Positions 33,392 through 42,275 of a stretch of 64,000 nucleotides of DNA are shown here, piece after piece. This DNA is from JANELJ01 sp024511395. GTDB lineage: Bacteria; Pseudomonadota; Gammaproteobacteria; GRL18. The notes below the pieces were generated by a model. It did not search any database and was not told the origin of the DNA. It saw only the letters and a program-made list of their open reading frames with translations. Numbering within the stretch: the stretch's first letter is position 1; the number at the start of each line of letters is the position of its first letter. Location: assembly GCA_963681975.1 (NCBI GenBank), contig OY820613.1, positions 124,001-188,000 of the forward strand, in the 5' to 3' direction. The position numbers and the translations under genes were made by a program.

Positions 33392-33559
33392 ATGAAAAAT
33401 GAACAATATTATGTAGAAATTGCAGTTAAGGCAGCTCAACGAGCGGCTTTTAAGCTGTCTGAAAAGGCCAGAAAAGAAAATCAGGCACTGCCCGTATGGA
33501 AAAATGATCATATTGAATATGAAATTCCAAAATATACCCAATCAACCCCATCCTGTTAA
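33392..33559 (+). CDS. Small ORF downstream of the zeta-like gene (possible antitoxin partner)
   Basis: 55 codons, MKNEQYYVEIAVKAAQRAAFKL, ending IPKYTQSTPSC. Its ATG overlaps the TGA of the zeta-like frame (ATGA), which implies translational coupling. The body is alpha-helical in character and includes KENQALPVWKNDHIEYE. Small proteins of this kind are commonly found beside COG4185 kinases, and an antitoxin role is a reasonable guess, not shown. The last residues may be altered because the IS5 element starts six bases after the stop. Confidence 0.65.
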   Translation: MKNEQYYVEIAVKAAQRAAFKLSEKARKENQALPVWKNDHIEYEIPKYTQSTPSC

Positions 33560-33685
33560 TAAATAGTCCGACCTGAATAAATCATAGCGCATTGATTTAT
33601 AAAGAAATATTGCTTGATTATGGGTGTTAAATTTGCAGGTTTTTGGTAAAATAAGCCTTATTACCTTGCAAATTTCCAGACCAGA

Positions 33686-35045
33686 ATGAAGCCAGAGAAA
33701 CAGCCAAAAATACCTCAGGAAGACCTGTTCAGGATGCGTCTTGAAAACATGCTGGACATAAACCATGAGTTGATTAAGTTATCAAAACACATAGACCGGG
33801 AAAGTCCTGATAAAGAATGGGGTGCTCTGTTTGTATCCACTAAAGGTGCTCCTGCCATACGCACTCGATTGATTGCAGAATTGCATTACCTGAAACACCT
33901 GCATGATTTATCAGATGAACAGGTAGTAAAAGGCTGGACAGAAAATCCGTACTGGCAATATTTTTGTGGAGAAGAATACTTTCAGCATAAGATGCCCATA
34001 CACCCTGTGACCATGACCAAATGGCGTAACCGGCCGGGTAAGTCAGGCAGTGAAAAATTACTGATTGAAACCATTAAGGCCGGACTAAAGAGTAAAACCA
34101 TAAAGCCCGGCAGTTTAAAGAAAGTCACGGTAGATACTACCGTACAGGAAAAGAACATCGCTTTTCCAACCGATTCAAAGCTCCTGAACAAAGCCGGAGA
34201 AAACCTGGTTAAACTGTCCAAAGAGCACGGTATTAAACTGCGTCAGAACTATAATCGGGTTGGGCCGCAATATGTACTAATGGCCAGTCGTTATGCACAT
34301 GCAAAACAGTTTAAACGCATGAAGAAAATGAACAATAAACTGAAATCCCGTTTAGGTCGTGTTAAACGGGATATTGAACGACAACTGCCCAACTATTCTG
34401 TTGATATTCAGTCATTGTTTGAAGTAGCTCTAAAACAGGCTCAGAAACTGATTGAGCAGGAGCAGCACAGTAAGAACAAGCTTTACAGTTTACATGCTCC
34501 TGAAGTTGAGTGTATCAGTAAAGGCAAAGCTCATAAGCCTTATGAATTTGGAGTTAAAGCCAGTATCGCGGTAACTAACAAGGAAGGCTTTGTTATTGGT
34601 GCTCAAAGTTGTCCGGGCAATCCTTATGATGGACATACCTTGCTGCCACAACTGGAACAGATAAAACAGTTTACAGCCGTACAGCCGTACAGCCGTACAG
34701 CCGGAACAATGCTTTGTTGACCGGGGTTATCGTGGACATGAAGTAAAAGACACTAAAGTTTTTATCTCAGGTCAGAAGCGAGGCGTTACCCGAAGTATTA
34801 AAAAGGCATTAAAACGGCGCAGTGCGATTGAGCCTGAAATCGGTCATATGAAAAACGATGGCCGTTTAGACCGCTGCTACCTCAAAGGTGCAGTCGGTGA
34901 TGCCATTAATGTGGTTATGGTAGCCGCTGGACATAACTTAAGAAAGATCCTCAATAAGCTCCGGCTTTTGTGGCTCAAAATTATTTCCGGTTTGATGGGG
35001 TCTTTTATCAAACCGGGGCAATCAGCTGCTTTAAACCTGGCTTGA
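33686..35045 (+). pseudogene. IS5-family transposase, frameshifted by an 8-bp repeat
   Basis: The frame is open for 344 codons from ATG 33686: an N-terminal domain with RLIAELHYLKHLHDLSDEQVVKGWTENPYWQYFCGE, then the DDE domain beginning VTVDTTVQEK and KPYEFGVKASIAVTNKEGFV. At 34673-34704 four copies of ACAGCCGT(G) shift the frame and give a stop at 34720. Removing two copies (16 bp) gives FTAVQPEQCFVDRGYRGHEV and an open frame to TGA 35043-35045, including the Glu region (RSAIEPEIGHMKNDGRLDRCYL). Only this lesion is seen. Confidence 0.9.
34673..34704 (+). repeat. 8-bp tandem repeat in the IS5 transposase gene
   Basis: Units ACAGCCGT, ACAGCCGT, ACAGCCGT, ACAGCCGG. Two or five units would keep the frame; four do not. 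Confidence 0.95.
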
Positions 35046-35115
35046 TGTCAGGCTTAAAACGGTATTATTCAGGTTGAACTAAATAGTCCCCTATTCCCTG
35101 TTTCAGGTTTAAATA

Positions 35116-35736
35116 ATGGCAAGAAGTAAAAGCAGTTCCCAATGGTTGCAGGAACATTTTAAGGATAAATATGTCTTACAGTCACAGCAGGACGGTTATC
35201 GTTCCCGGGCGGCGTATAAATTATTGCAGATCCAGGAAAAAGACCGGCTGATAAAACCGGGTATGAATGTGGTTGATCTGGGTTCAGCGCCCGGCGGCTG
35301 GTCCCAGGTAGCACGGCAGTTTATTGGCAGCAAAGGTAAGGTTGTTGCACTGGATATATTGCCCATGGAGCAATTGGCCCAGGTGGAATTTATTCAGGGC
35401 GATTTTCAGGAAGAGTCTGTACTTAATGAATTGCTGGCAGTGCTGAATAATGAACCGGTGGATCTTGTTATTTCGGACATGGCGCCCAATATAACAGGAG
35501 TAAAGGCTGTGGATCAGCCTAAAAGTATCTATTTACTTGAATTGGCTATTGATCTGGCTGACCAGGTATTAAAACCTGGTGGTTCCCTGTTAATGAAGGT
35601 GTTTCAGGGTGAAGGTTTTCAGCCCCTGATGGCTGAATTAAGAAAACGTTATCAGAAAGTAATAACCCGAAAACCTGATGCATCCAGATCCCGTTCGTCA
35701 GAGGTTTATTTACTGGCTAAAGGCTTTAAAGGATAA
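35116..35736 (+). CDS. rlmE: 23S rRNA (uridine-2'-O) methyltransferase RlmE (FtsJ)
   Basis: 206 aa. The SAM-binding motif VVDLGSAPGGWSQVA (53-67) and the catalytic set of the K-D-K-E family (SDMAPN, LLMKVFQGEG, SSEVYL) are present. It methylates U2552 of 23S rRNA. The order rlmE-ftsH is conserved in Gammaproteobacteria, with 129 bp between them. The start lies 35 bases after the IS5 element, so its native upstream region has been displaced and transcription may rely on the IS end or on what is left between. Confidence 0.97.
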   Translation: MARSKSSSQWLQEHFKDKYVLQSQQDGYRSRAAYKLLQIQEKDRLIKPGMNVVDLGSAPGGWSQVARQFIGSKGKVVALDILPMEQLAQVEFIQGDFQEESVLNELLAVLNNEPVDLVISDMAPNITGVKAVDQPKSIYLLELAIDLADQVLKPGGSLLMKVFQGEGFQPLMAELRKRYQKVITRKPDASRSRSSEVYLLAKGFKG

Positions 35737-35865
35737 GTGGAATATTAATTTTCCTCTTATCATAGATATTAAAATAATATATCATTAATGGTTCGGCATA
35801 ATGCCGTGATTGAAATTAGACAAAGCTAAAACAAAAAGCTAATACAAAAAGTTGGAGTATTCGTT

Positions 35866-37806
35866 TTGAACGAAATGACAAAAAATATATTACTCTGGGT
35901 GGTTATAGGTATCATCCTGATGTCGGTTTTCAGCAATTTTACCCCGGCGACGGCCCCTAGGGAAATGAGCTACTCTGACTTTATTGAGAATGTAGAACGC
36001 GGTTCCGTTAATGAAGTTAAAATCGAAGGAAGGGGCATCAGCGGTCTGACCACTGAAGGCAAGAAGTTCACAACATACAGCCCTGAAACCGATAACCGAG
36101 CCCTGATTGGTGAATTGCTGGACAATAAAGTTAAAATTGTCGGTGAACCACCCAAGCAGCAAAGCCTGCTTGTACAGTTATTTATTTCTTCTTTCCCTAT
36201 TTTGCTGATTGTCGGTATCTGGGTCTATTTTATGCGCCAGATGCAGGGCGGCGGTGGCCGCGGTGCCATGTCCTTTGGCAAGAGCAAGGCGCGACTGCTG
36301 GGTGAAGATCAGGTTAAAGTCACTTTTGACGATGTAGCCGGCTGTGATGAAGCCAAGGAAGAAGTCAGTGAACTGGTTGATTTCCTTAAAGATCCCGGTA
36401 AATTCACCAAACTGGGCGGTAAAATACCACGCGGTGTCTTAATGGTGGGTAATCCCGGTACCGGTAAAACCCTGCTGGCAAAAGCCATTGCCGGTGAAGC
36501 CAAGGTCCCATTTTTTACTATATCCGGTTCTGACTTTGTGGAAATGTTTGTCGGTGTGGGTGCCTCCCGTGTTCGGGATATGTTTGAGCAGGCTAAAAAA
36601 CACGCACCCTGCATTATCTTTATTGATGAAATTGATGCGGTAGGCCGCCATCGTGGTGCCGGTCTGGGCGGTGGGCATGATGAACGTGAACAGACCTTAA
36701 ACCAGTTACTGGTTGAAATGGACGGTTTTGAAGGTAATGAAGGTGTTATTGTTATTGCTGCAACCAACCGTCCTGATGTACTGGATCCGGCTTTGTTACG
36801 TCCTGGCCGTTTTGACCGTCAGGTCGTAGTACCTTTGCCGGATATTAAAGGTCGTGAACATATTCTGAAGGTGCATTTACGTAAAGTGCCTATTGATGAC
36901 GATGTTCAGCCGAAATACATTGCCCGTGGTACACCGGGGTTTTCCGGTGCTGATCTGGCTAACTTGGTCAATGAAGCGGCTCTGTTTGCCGCTAAGGAAA
37001 ATGCCCGGGTAGTCACCATGGAGCATCTGGAAAAAGCCAAAGATAAAATCATGATGGGTTCTGAACGTCGATCCATGGTGATGAAAGATAAAGAGAAGAA
37101 AATGACCGCCTACCATGAAGCCGGTCATGCTATTGTAGGCCTGCTGGTACCATACCATGATCCGGTTTATAAGGTCAGTATTATTCCGCGCGGCAGGGCT
37201 CTGGGTGTAACCATGTTCCTGCCTGAAGAAGACCGCTACAGCCTGACCAAGGAACAGCTTAACAGCCAGATTTCCAGCCTGTTTGGCGGGCGTATCGCTG
37301 AAGAACTGATTTACGGTTCAGACATGGTGACTACCGGTGCCAGTAACGATATTGAACGGGCTACCGAGCTGGCGCGTAATATGGTGACCAAATGGGGTCT
37401 GTCTTCCAAGCTGGGTCCTCTGGCTTATACAGAAGAAGAAGGAGAAGTCTTTCTGGGCCGTTCCGTGACCAAACATAAAAATGTATCGGATGAAACTGCC
37501 CATATTATTGATGAAGAAATTCGTAGCGTTATTGATCATAATTATGAGCGCGCGGAAAATATTCTTAAGAAAAATATGGACAAACTGCATGCTATGGCAG
37601 AAGCTCTGATGACCTATGAAACCATTGATCGGGATCAGATTGATGATATTATGGCCGGTAAACCGCCCCGCGAACCCAAAGGCTGGTCGGATATTGATTC
37701 CAACAAGGATGATGACTCCAGTGATGAACTGAGCTTGGATGACCATGAGATTGAGGTTGATGACAAGCCGGATAAGCCTATTGGCGGCCCGGCGGATCAA
37801 CATTAA
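35866..37806 (+). CDS. ftsH: ATP-dependent zinc metalloprotease FtsH
   Basis: 646 aa membrane protease. Two transmembrane segments (about residues 6-24 and 103-123) enclose a small periplasmic domain. The AAA domain has Walker A GNPGTGKT (195-202) and Walker B IIFIDEIDAVG, with the second region of homology ATNRPDVLDPALLRPGRFDR. The zinc site is HEAGH (417-421). I take TTG 35866 as start because GGAG at 35854-35857 is well spaced for it; ATG 35875 would be 17 bases away. FtsH degrades sigma-32, LpxC and damaged membrane proteins in E. coli, which ties it to the heat-shock genes of this window. The C-terminus is acidic and Asp-rich. Confidence 0.98.
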   Translation: MNEMTKNILLWVVIGIILMSVFSNFTPATAPREMSYSDFIENVERGSVNEVKIEGRGISGLTTEGKKFTTYSPETDNRALIGELLDNKVKIVGEPPKQQSLLVQLFISSFPILLIVGIWVYFMRQMQGGGGRGAMSFGKSKARLLGEDQVKVTFDDVAGCDEAKEEVSELVDFLKDPGKFTKLGGKIPRGVLMVGNPGTGKTLLAKAIAGEAKVPFFTISGSDFVEMFVGVGASRVRDMFEQAKKHAPCIIFIDEIDAVGRHRGAGLGGGHDEREQTLNQLLVEMDGFEGNEGVIVIAATNRPDVLDPALLRPGRFDRQVVVPLPDIKGREHILKVHLRKVPIDDDVQPKYIARGTPGFSGADLANLVNEAALFAAKENARVVTMEHLEKAKDKIMMGSERRSMVMKDKEKKMTAYHEAGHAIVGLLVPYHDPVYKVSIIPRGRALGVTMFLPEEDRYSLTKEQLNSQISSLFGGRIAEELIYGSDMVTTGASNDIERATELARNMVTKWGLSSKLGPLAYTEEEGEVFLGRSVTKHKNVSDETAHIIDEEIRSVIDHNYERAENILKKNMDKLHAMAEALMTYETIDRDQIDDIMAGKPPREPKGWSDIDSNKDDDSSDELSLDDHEIEVDDKPDKPIGGPADQH

Positions 37807-37837
37807 TCTTAATTCCTGCAGAATATAAAAGTGAATA

Positions 37838-37875
37838 AAAAAACCGATGGTGTATAATATCCCATCGGTTTTTTT
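37838..37875 (+). terminator. Rho-independent terminator after ftsH
   Basis: AAACCGATGG (37841-37850) pairs with CCATCGGTTT (37862-37871), followed by a T run. It separates ftsH from folP, which begins at 37910. Confidence 0.92.
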
Positions 37876-37909
37876 GTCTGATATTCAGAAAAAAACTCTA
37901 TAAATACTT

Positions 37910-38752
37910 ATGCCTGACATAATACTGCAATGTGCAGACAAACAACTGACATTTGAAACCCCGGTTATTATGGGGATCTTAAATGTTACTCCGGACTCCT
38001 TTTCTGATGGCGGCCGCTATACCCATCTGGATAATGCCCTCAGGCAGGCTGAACAGATGGCGGCTGATGGTGCAGAAATTATCGATATCGGCGGTGAATC
38101 TACCCGTCCTGGAGCACAGCCGGTCACTGAACAGAAGGAGCTGGATCGGGTTATACCGGTTATAGAAAAACTGCATCAAAAGCTGGATGTGGTTATCTCT
38201 ATTGATACCAGTAAGCCTGGAGTAATGATTGAAGCTGCCCGGTCCGGTGCGGGTTTAATTAATGATGTTATGGCGCTTAGAGCCGATGGTGCTCTGCAGG
38301 CAGCACAGCAGACTGGTTTGCCTGTCTGTCTGATGCATATGCAGGGTGAGCCACGAACCATGCAGACTAATCCACAGTACACTAACGTAGTTGCCGAGGT
38401 CAAAACTTTTCTAAAGCAGCGAGCAGAGCAGTGCATTGCCCAGGGTATTAACAAAGAGCAGATTATTCTTGATCCGGGCTTTGGCTTTGGCAAAACACTG
38501 GCTCACAATATTAGCCTGTTTAAACATCTCGACAGTTTACAGGCATTGGGTTACCCGGTTTTAGTCGGTGCTTCACACAAATCCATGCTGGGACAGATCA
38601 CCGGCAAAGCGGTTGAAGACCGTCTTGCCGGAAGCCTGGCACTGGCAACACTGGCAACGATTAAAAAAGCAGCGATTATAAGAGTTCATGATGTAGCTGA
38701 GACTGTGGATGTAGTAAAAGTGGCGCAGGCATTAAGTAATTACAATAATTGA
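37910..38752 (+). CDS. folP: Dihydropteroate synthase
   Basis: 280 aa TIM-barrel enzyme of folate synthesis, joining dihydropterin pyrophosphate and p-aminobenzoate. Key blocks are present: MGILNVTPDSFSDGG, IDIGGESTRPGA, VISIDTSKP, IILDPGFGFGKT and IIRVHDV. The conserved SRKS of loop 7 reads S222-H223-K224-S225 here, so an Arg near the p-aminobenzoate and sulfa site is replaced by His while the pterin-binding Lys is kept. In E. coli glmM follows folP directly; here 7 kb of insertion sequences and a feo locus intervene. Confidence 0.97.
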   Translation: MPDIILQCADKQLTFETPVIMGILNVTPDSFSDGGRYTHLDNALRQAEQMAADGAEIIDIGGESTRPGAQPVTEQKELDRVIPVIEKLHQKLDVVISIDTSKPGVMIEAARSGAGLINDVMALRADGALQAAQQTGLPVCLMHMQGEPRTMQTNPQYTNVVAEVKTFLKQRAEQCIAQGINKEQIILDPGFGFGKTLAHNISLFKHLDSLQALGYPVLVGASHKSMLGQITGKAVEDRLAGSLALATLATIKKAAIIRVHDVAETVDVVKVAQALSNYNN

Positions 38753-39057
38753 ATTTAATGCTAGCTGGATGTGGCTATACTAATCCGGGCATGGATCAAT
38801 AAAGTGAATATTCACCTCAATATGGCCTTCCTCAACAGAGCCGGATTATACTTTGCTCAAAAAGCAACCAGAAATTAAATTGAACTAATTTGAAAGATGA
38901 GGCTCAGATCTTTAAAGTAAGCATTTGGAGACTCTGATGAACTTTGACCCTCATTTTAAATCACTACAAGACGGCCGAACAGATATAAACATCCAGTACA
39001 ATAACGGGGATAAAATGAGTGAGCGCCAATTAATCCCACATTGATCTGCTACCCCAC

Positions 39058-40650
39058 CTACTGTAACGCCTGAATTTTTTCAGCACACAGCCAGGGCAGT
39101 AAATCATCAAATGCTTCAGGCTCTGCATGGCGGCCCAGCCTGGGTAACTCTGTCAGGATATAACGGATATAAGCAAAGGGCTCCGGTTTATTGGCTTTGG
39201 CCGTTTCAATTAAACTGTAAAGCGTCGCACTGGCCATAGCGCCATTGGGTGTCTGACTGAACAGCCAGTTTTTTCTGCCAATCACAAACGGTTTGATGCG
39301 CCATTCGGCGGCATTATTATCAATCTCCGGATAACCATCTTCAATGTAGCGGGTTAACTGAGTCCATTGATTTAAAGCATAATGAATGGCCTTGCCCGGA
39401 AGTTGTTTGGGCGGTACCTGCTCAGCGGATTTATCCAGCCATTGCTTAAACTGATTTAATATGGGCTGACTTTTCTTTTGACGAACAAGATAACGCTGCT
39501 CTGCACTCATGGTTTTGCACTGCTTTTCAATGGCATAAAGTTTGGCAATGGTGTTAAGTGCCATATGAGCCTTGCCGGGTTTCACGTTTTTACCCTTAAG
39601 GGCTTTAATCACCTCATCAAACTTACGCCGGGCATGAGCCCGGCAACCGACAGAGACAATGCCACTTTGCGGGGCACACACCTGGGCATAACCACTATAG
39701 CCATCGGTTTGAAGATATTGACCTTTAAAATCCTGCAGGTAGTTTTTGGCAAACAGCCCACTGCGCCCGGGCTGATAATCATAAATAATAACAGGTGGAG
39801 ATACACCGCTACTGCCGCTTTGGTACAACCACATACAGGACTGACTTTGTGCCTTTCTTCCCGGTTCATTGAGCACCTGAACCGGAGTTTCATCGGCCTG
39901 GATAATGGATTGCTGTAACTGATAATGAATAAGTCGTTGCAACAGAGGTTGACTTAGTTGGGCTGTTTTTATCATCCGGTTAGCCATGCTGGTGCGGTTA
40001 ATATCAATATTCAGACGTTTAAATATGGCTTCCTGTCGATACAGGGGTAAGGCATCGGTATATCTGGCAACGGCAATATGGGCCAGTAAGCCAGGTGATG
40101 CAATACTCTTTTCAATGGGCTGAGCCGGTTCAGGCGCTGTTTTAATGCCATTGTCACACTGACGGCAGGCGTATTTGACCCGAATGTGTTCTATAACTTT
40201 AATCTGCGCCGGAATGATATCCGGTTGTTCAGAGGTGTCTTCTCCGATTTCATGCAAAGCATGACCACAGCCGCAAACCTGCTCGCTTTTGGGTAATTCG
40301 TAACGAATTTGCTCTCCGGGCAGGTCTTTGGGTAAGGGTTTGCGACCGGGCTTTTTCCGGGTATAGGTAATGGTGATTTGAGCAGAGTCTGCTTCTGTAT
40401 CATCCTGATGGGCGCGTTCTTCTTCCGCTATAATGCTTTCGGCTTCATTAAACAGCTCGGCCTGTGTATCGGGCTTTTCAGAAGAACGACCAAAGCGTTT
40501 ATGTTGTAACAGGTTAAACTGCTCTTCATAAAACCGGACTTTGGTTTCTAAATCCACTATCCTGGATTGCAGTTGAGCAATGGTTTTGTCGGTTGATGCG
40601 GCAGTGGATTTCATGGGCTGCATTGTACTACAGCAAGTATAATGCTTCAC
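39058..40650 (-). CDS. tnpC: IS66 transposase TnpC
   Basis: 530 codons if started at GTG 40650; ATG 40623 or, better, ATG 40614 (MKSTAASTDKT, shared with copy 1) are likelier starts. It has a leading coiled coil, a zinc-ribbon-like pair (CGCGHALHE, CRQCDNG) and the DDE core: QADETPVQV, TDGYSGYAQV and NNAAEWRIKPF. The last motif usually reads ERxI; here Trp replaces the first Arg after the Glu, which may matter for activity. All other parts are complete, including the 60-residue segment missing from copy 1. Stop TAG at the 39058 end. Confidence 0.95.
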   Translation of the reverse strand: MKHYTCCSTMQPMKSTAASTDKTIAQLQSRIVDLETKVRFYEEQFNLLQHKRFGRSSEKPDTQAELFNEAESIIAEEERAHQDDTEADSAQITITYTRKKPGRKPLPKDLPGEQIRYELPKSEQVCGCGHALHEIGEDTSEQPDIIPAQIKVIEHIRVKYACRQCDNGIKTAPEPAQPIEKSIASPGLLAHIAVARYTDALPLYRQEAIFKRLNIDINRTSMANRMIKTAQLSQPLLQRLIHYQLQQSIIQADETPVQVLNEPGRKAQSQSCMWLYQSGSSGVSPPVIIYDYQPGRSGLFAKNYLQDFKGQYLQTDGYSGYAQVCAPQSGIVSVGCRAHARRKFDEVIKALKGKNVKPGKAHMALNTIAKLYAIEKQCKTMSAEQRYLVRQKKSQPILNQFKQWLDKSAEQVPPKQLPGKAIHYALNQWTQLTRYIEDGYPEIDNNAAEWRIKPFVIGRKNWLFSQTPNGAMASATLYSLIETAKANKPEPFAYIRYILTELPRLGRHAEPEAFDDLLPWLCAEKIQALQ

Positions 40651-40723
40651 CGTTAAATCAATGCATCACCTTGTTTTTGTTTGGTTTTTTCTGCGCTTGT
40701 TCAAGACTTCATCCGTAGTTTTG

Positions 40724-41080
40724 TCAGCCAATATGCGTATAGTTCAGTCGGGGGTGAGCCTGAACTTTTTCAATGTTTAAAACATCCGGAAGCCAGTTTA
40801 ATTCCCGCTGAGTTAAACTGACAGAGGTCTGTCCTCTTAACTCAGGCCATTTAAAGCGCCCCTTTTCCAGACGCTTATAATACAGCCAGAAACCATTATT
40901 ATCCCGGTGCAGAATTTTAAGTTTATCCCGGCTACAATTACAAAAGACAAACAGGCTGGCGCTGAAAACATCCTGCTGCAGAACTTCAGAAACCAGCAGA
41001 CTTAATCCGTTTATGCTCTTTCTCATATCGGTGGCACCACAGGCCAGGTAAACCTGAGTGTTTTGATTAACACGCAACAT
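40724..41080 (-). CDS. tnpB: IS66 accessory protein TnpB (Orf2)
   Basis: 118 aa, the usual IS66 Orf2 length: VYLACGATDMRKSINGLSLLV, SLFVFCNCSRDKLKIL, DNNGFWLYYKRLEKGRFKWP. All family blocks are intact, so it is the reference for the copy split by IS21. It follows tnpA after four bases. Confidence 0.95.
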   Translation of the reverse strand: MLRVNQNTQVYLACGATDMRKSINGLSLLVSEVLQQDVFSASLFVFCNCSRDKLKILHRDNNGFWLYYKRLEKGRFKWPELRGQTSVSLTQRELNWLPDVLNIEKVQAHPRLNYTHIG

Positions 41081-41084
41081 TAAG

Positions 41085-41378
41085 CTATTTCAGTAAAGAC
41101 AGTACTTGCATAAAGGTTGGCTGGTCAAACCCTGGATGGATTTCCAGACTTAAACCATTGGGCAGATTTAAAGTCAGGCCTGAAACGGCTTTATCCTGAA
41201 CAACCTGTACCGGTATTAAGCTCTCACTATCATCTGACTGCCTAAGAAATTTGGCTTTGTAGTAACTGAACATATGAGTTTTAAGATTGTGTTGCTGGCA
41301 GTATTGCTTCCGGGTCAGGCCGCTGGACTGCCAGGCATGCAGGTGGGTGCGCATTTCTTCATCTCGTTCGTGGGGCAT
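41085..41378 (-). CDS. tnpA: IS66 accessory protein TnpA
   Basis: 97 aa, MPHERDEEMRTHLHAWQSSG, TRKQYCQQHNLKTHMFSYYK: a short helix-turn-helix protein as in other IS66 elements. Start ATG 41378 is preceded by AAAGGTAACCCT. It differs from copy 1 mainly by keeping the eight bases lost there. Confidence 0.93.
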   Translation of the reverse strand: MPHERDEEMRTHLHAWQSSGLTRKQYCQQHNLKTHMFSYYKAKFLRQSDDSESLIPVQVVQDKAVSGLTLNLPNGLSLEIHPGFDQPTFMQVLSLLK

Positions 41379-42275
41379 AGGGTTACCTTTTATGATTATG
41401 AAATTATAAAAAGTAATAGTTTGAAGGATTTTAAGGGGTGGGGGTAGGTGGGATTATTTGGCACTTACTAAAATGACGGCTTTACAGCTGCTTTCTGTAA
41501 TGGCGGTTAACAGTGGTCTGGTGGTTTATCAAAGCCGTTCTGCAGGTAAAAAGAATGAAATTAAAAGCGTACAGGAGAGCCTTGAACTGTTTGATGTTAA
41601 AGACAGTTATGTCACCCTGGATGCGATGTACTGCCAGAAAGAGACGGTGTCCACATTAAGAAAACAGCAGGCTGACTATGTCATCCAGATTAAAAATAAC
41701 CAGAAAACACTTTATGAGGAAATTAAAGCCTGGTTTCATAAGATAAAACGGGATGAACCGGAAACTATTAGTAGTCAGTCTTATGAGGAAGTGGATAAAG
41801 GACATGGTCGTATTGAACGGCGTCGCTATATCCGGCTGGATGTCACTGACTGGATTGAATCAGCACAATCATGGCAAGGCTTACACAGTGTTATTGAAGT
41901 CAAAAGGCAGGTACAGAGCCAGGATAAAGAACGGACTGAATATTCCTGTTACATCAGTTCATTGAAGGATGATGTAGAGAATATCGCCCGGAAGATAAGG
42001 CGTCACTGGCACATAGAAAATAGTCAGCACTGGGTGTTAGATGTTGTTTTTAAAGAAGATGATTCAAGAATACGAACAGGAGACAGCCCTGAGGATATGG
42101 CATTGTTTCGACGTTTTGCACTTAATATCGCTAAACTGTCTCCTGTTAAAGACAGTATGAAAGGTAAACTAAAACGGGCAGCATGGGATGATGATATGCG
42201 GGCCGAATTATTATTTGGTTAAATTTTGATCAAAGTATGCTCCCGCCCTGCCTTCCTCAAGAGGTTACTAATATA

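Larger units (their letters stand above)
30888..33395 (+). pseudogene. Zeta-toxin-like ATPase/kinase gene (COG4185 type), split and frameshifted
   Basis: Before the IS21 the frame reads KKCFIIAGSNGAGKTTFAMDL, a P-loop, up to LIAQGLSPFEP. After removal of 31056-33031 plus one AACCA duplicate it continues in frame as ELAVVQAGKLMLFEIK and AFETTLSGRGYEKK. At 33145-33152 a run of eight A shifts the frame; nine would give IKQWKNIGYEIILYYFSLPSADMAVERVKYRVSQGGHNIP, as in zeta-like kinases, then TGA at 33393-33395. No ATG, GTG or TTG is in frame between the upstream TAA (30885-30887) and the P-loop. Zeta-type proteins phosphorylate UDP-GlcNAc sugars; this copy has at least two, possibly three, lesions. 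The stop overlaps the start of the next small gene (ATGA). Confidence 0.85.
33565..35080 (+). mobile_element. IS5-family element (about 1.5 kb)
   Basis: The left end AGTCCGACCTGAATAA and the reverse complement of the right end AGTTCAACCTGAATAA form the inverted repeats. AAAT lies on both sides (33561-33564 and 35081-35084), a possible 4-bp target duplication. It carries one transposase gene, frameshifted, and separates the zeta-like locus from rlmE. The truncated relative at 1-398 shows that the family has been active here. Confidence 0.8.
39019..41468 (-). mobile_element. IS66-family element, copy 2 (complete)
   Basis: 2450 bp with ends GTAAGTGCCAAATAATCC (upstream of tnpA, at the 41468 end) and GTGAGCGCCAATTAATCC (39019 end). 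A perfect 8-bp target duplication TAAAATGA flanks it (39011-39018 and 41469-41476). tnpA, tnpB and tnpC are all open. It lies in reverse orientation inside the ISAs1 transposase gene. Confidence 0.96.
38937..42222 (+). pseudogene. ISAs1-family transposase, deleted and interrupted
   Basis: Part one is 38937-39018 (MNFDPHFKSLQDGRTDINIQ to GDKM). Part two begins within the IS66 target duplication at 41473 and runs to 42222 (TALQLLSVMAVNSGLVVYQSR, YVTLDAMYCQKETV, IENSQHWVLDVVFKEDDSRIR, MALFRRFALNIAKL), which is the DDE core of ISAs1 transposases. The joined frame is about 276 codons against some 370 normally; the segment that should carry the first catalytic Asp (around IDGK) is missing between the N-terminal block and GDKM. 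So it was already dead or non-autonomous before the IS66 arrived, or lost that part later. Confidence 0.85.
38836..42250 (+). mobile_element. ISAs1-family element, internally deleted and split by IS66
   Basis: Ends CAGAGCCGGATTATACTTTG and, reverse complemented, CAGGGCGGGAGCATACTTTG. A perfect 10-bp duplication CCTTCCTCAA flanks it (38826-38835 and 42251-42260), in the 8-10 bp range of this family. Without the nested IS66 it would be about 0.96 kb, short for ISAs1, which agrees with a deletion in the transposase gene. Confidence 0.92.

Noticed and set aside
35081..35090. A 10-bp target duplication TAAATAGTCC for the IS5 element
   Set aside because: The same word occurs at both edges, but using it would cut off the better matched AGTYCRACC terminal repeats; a 4-bp AAAT duplication fits the ends better.
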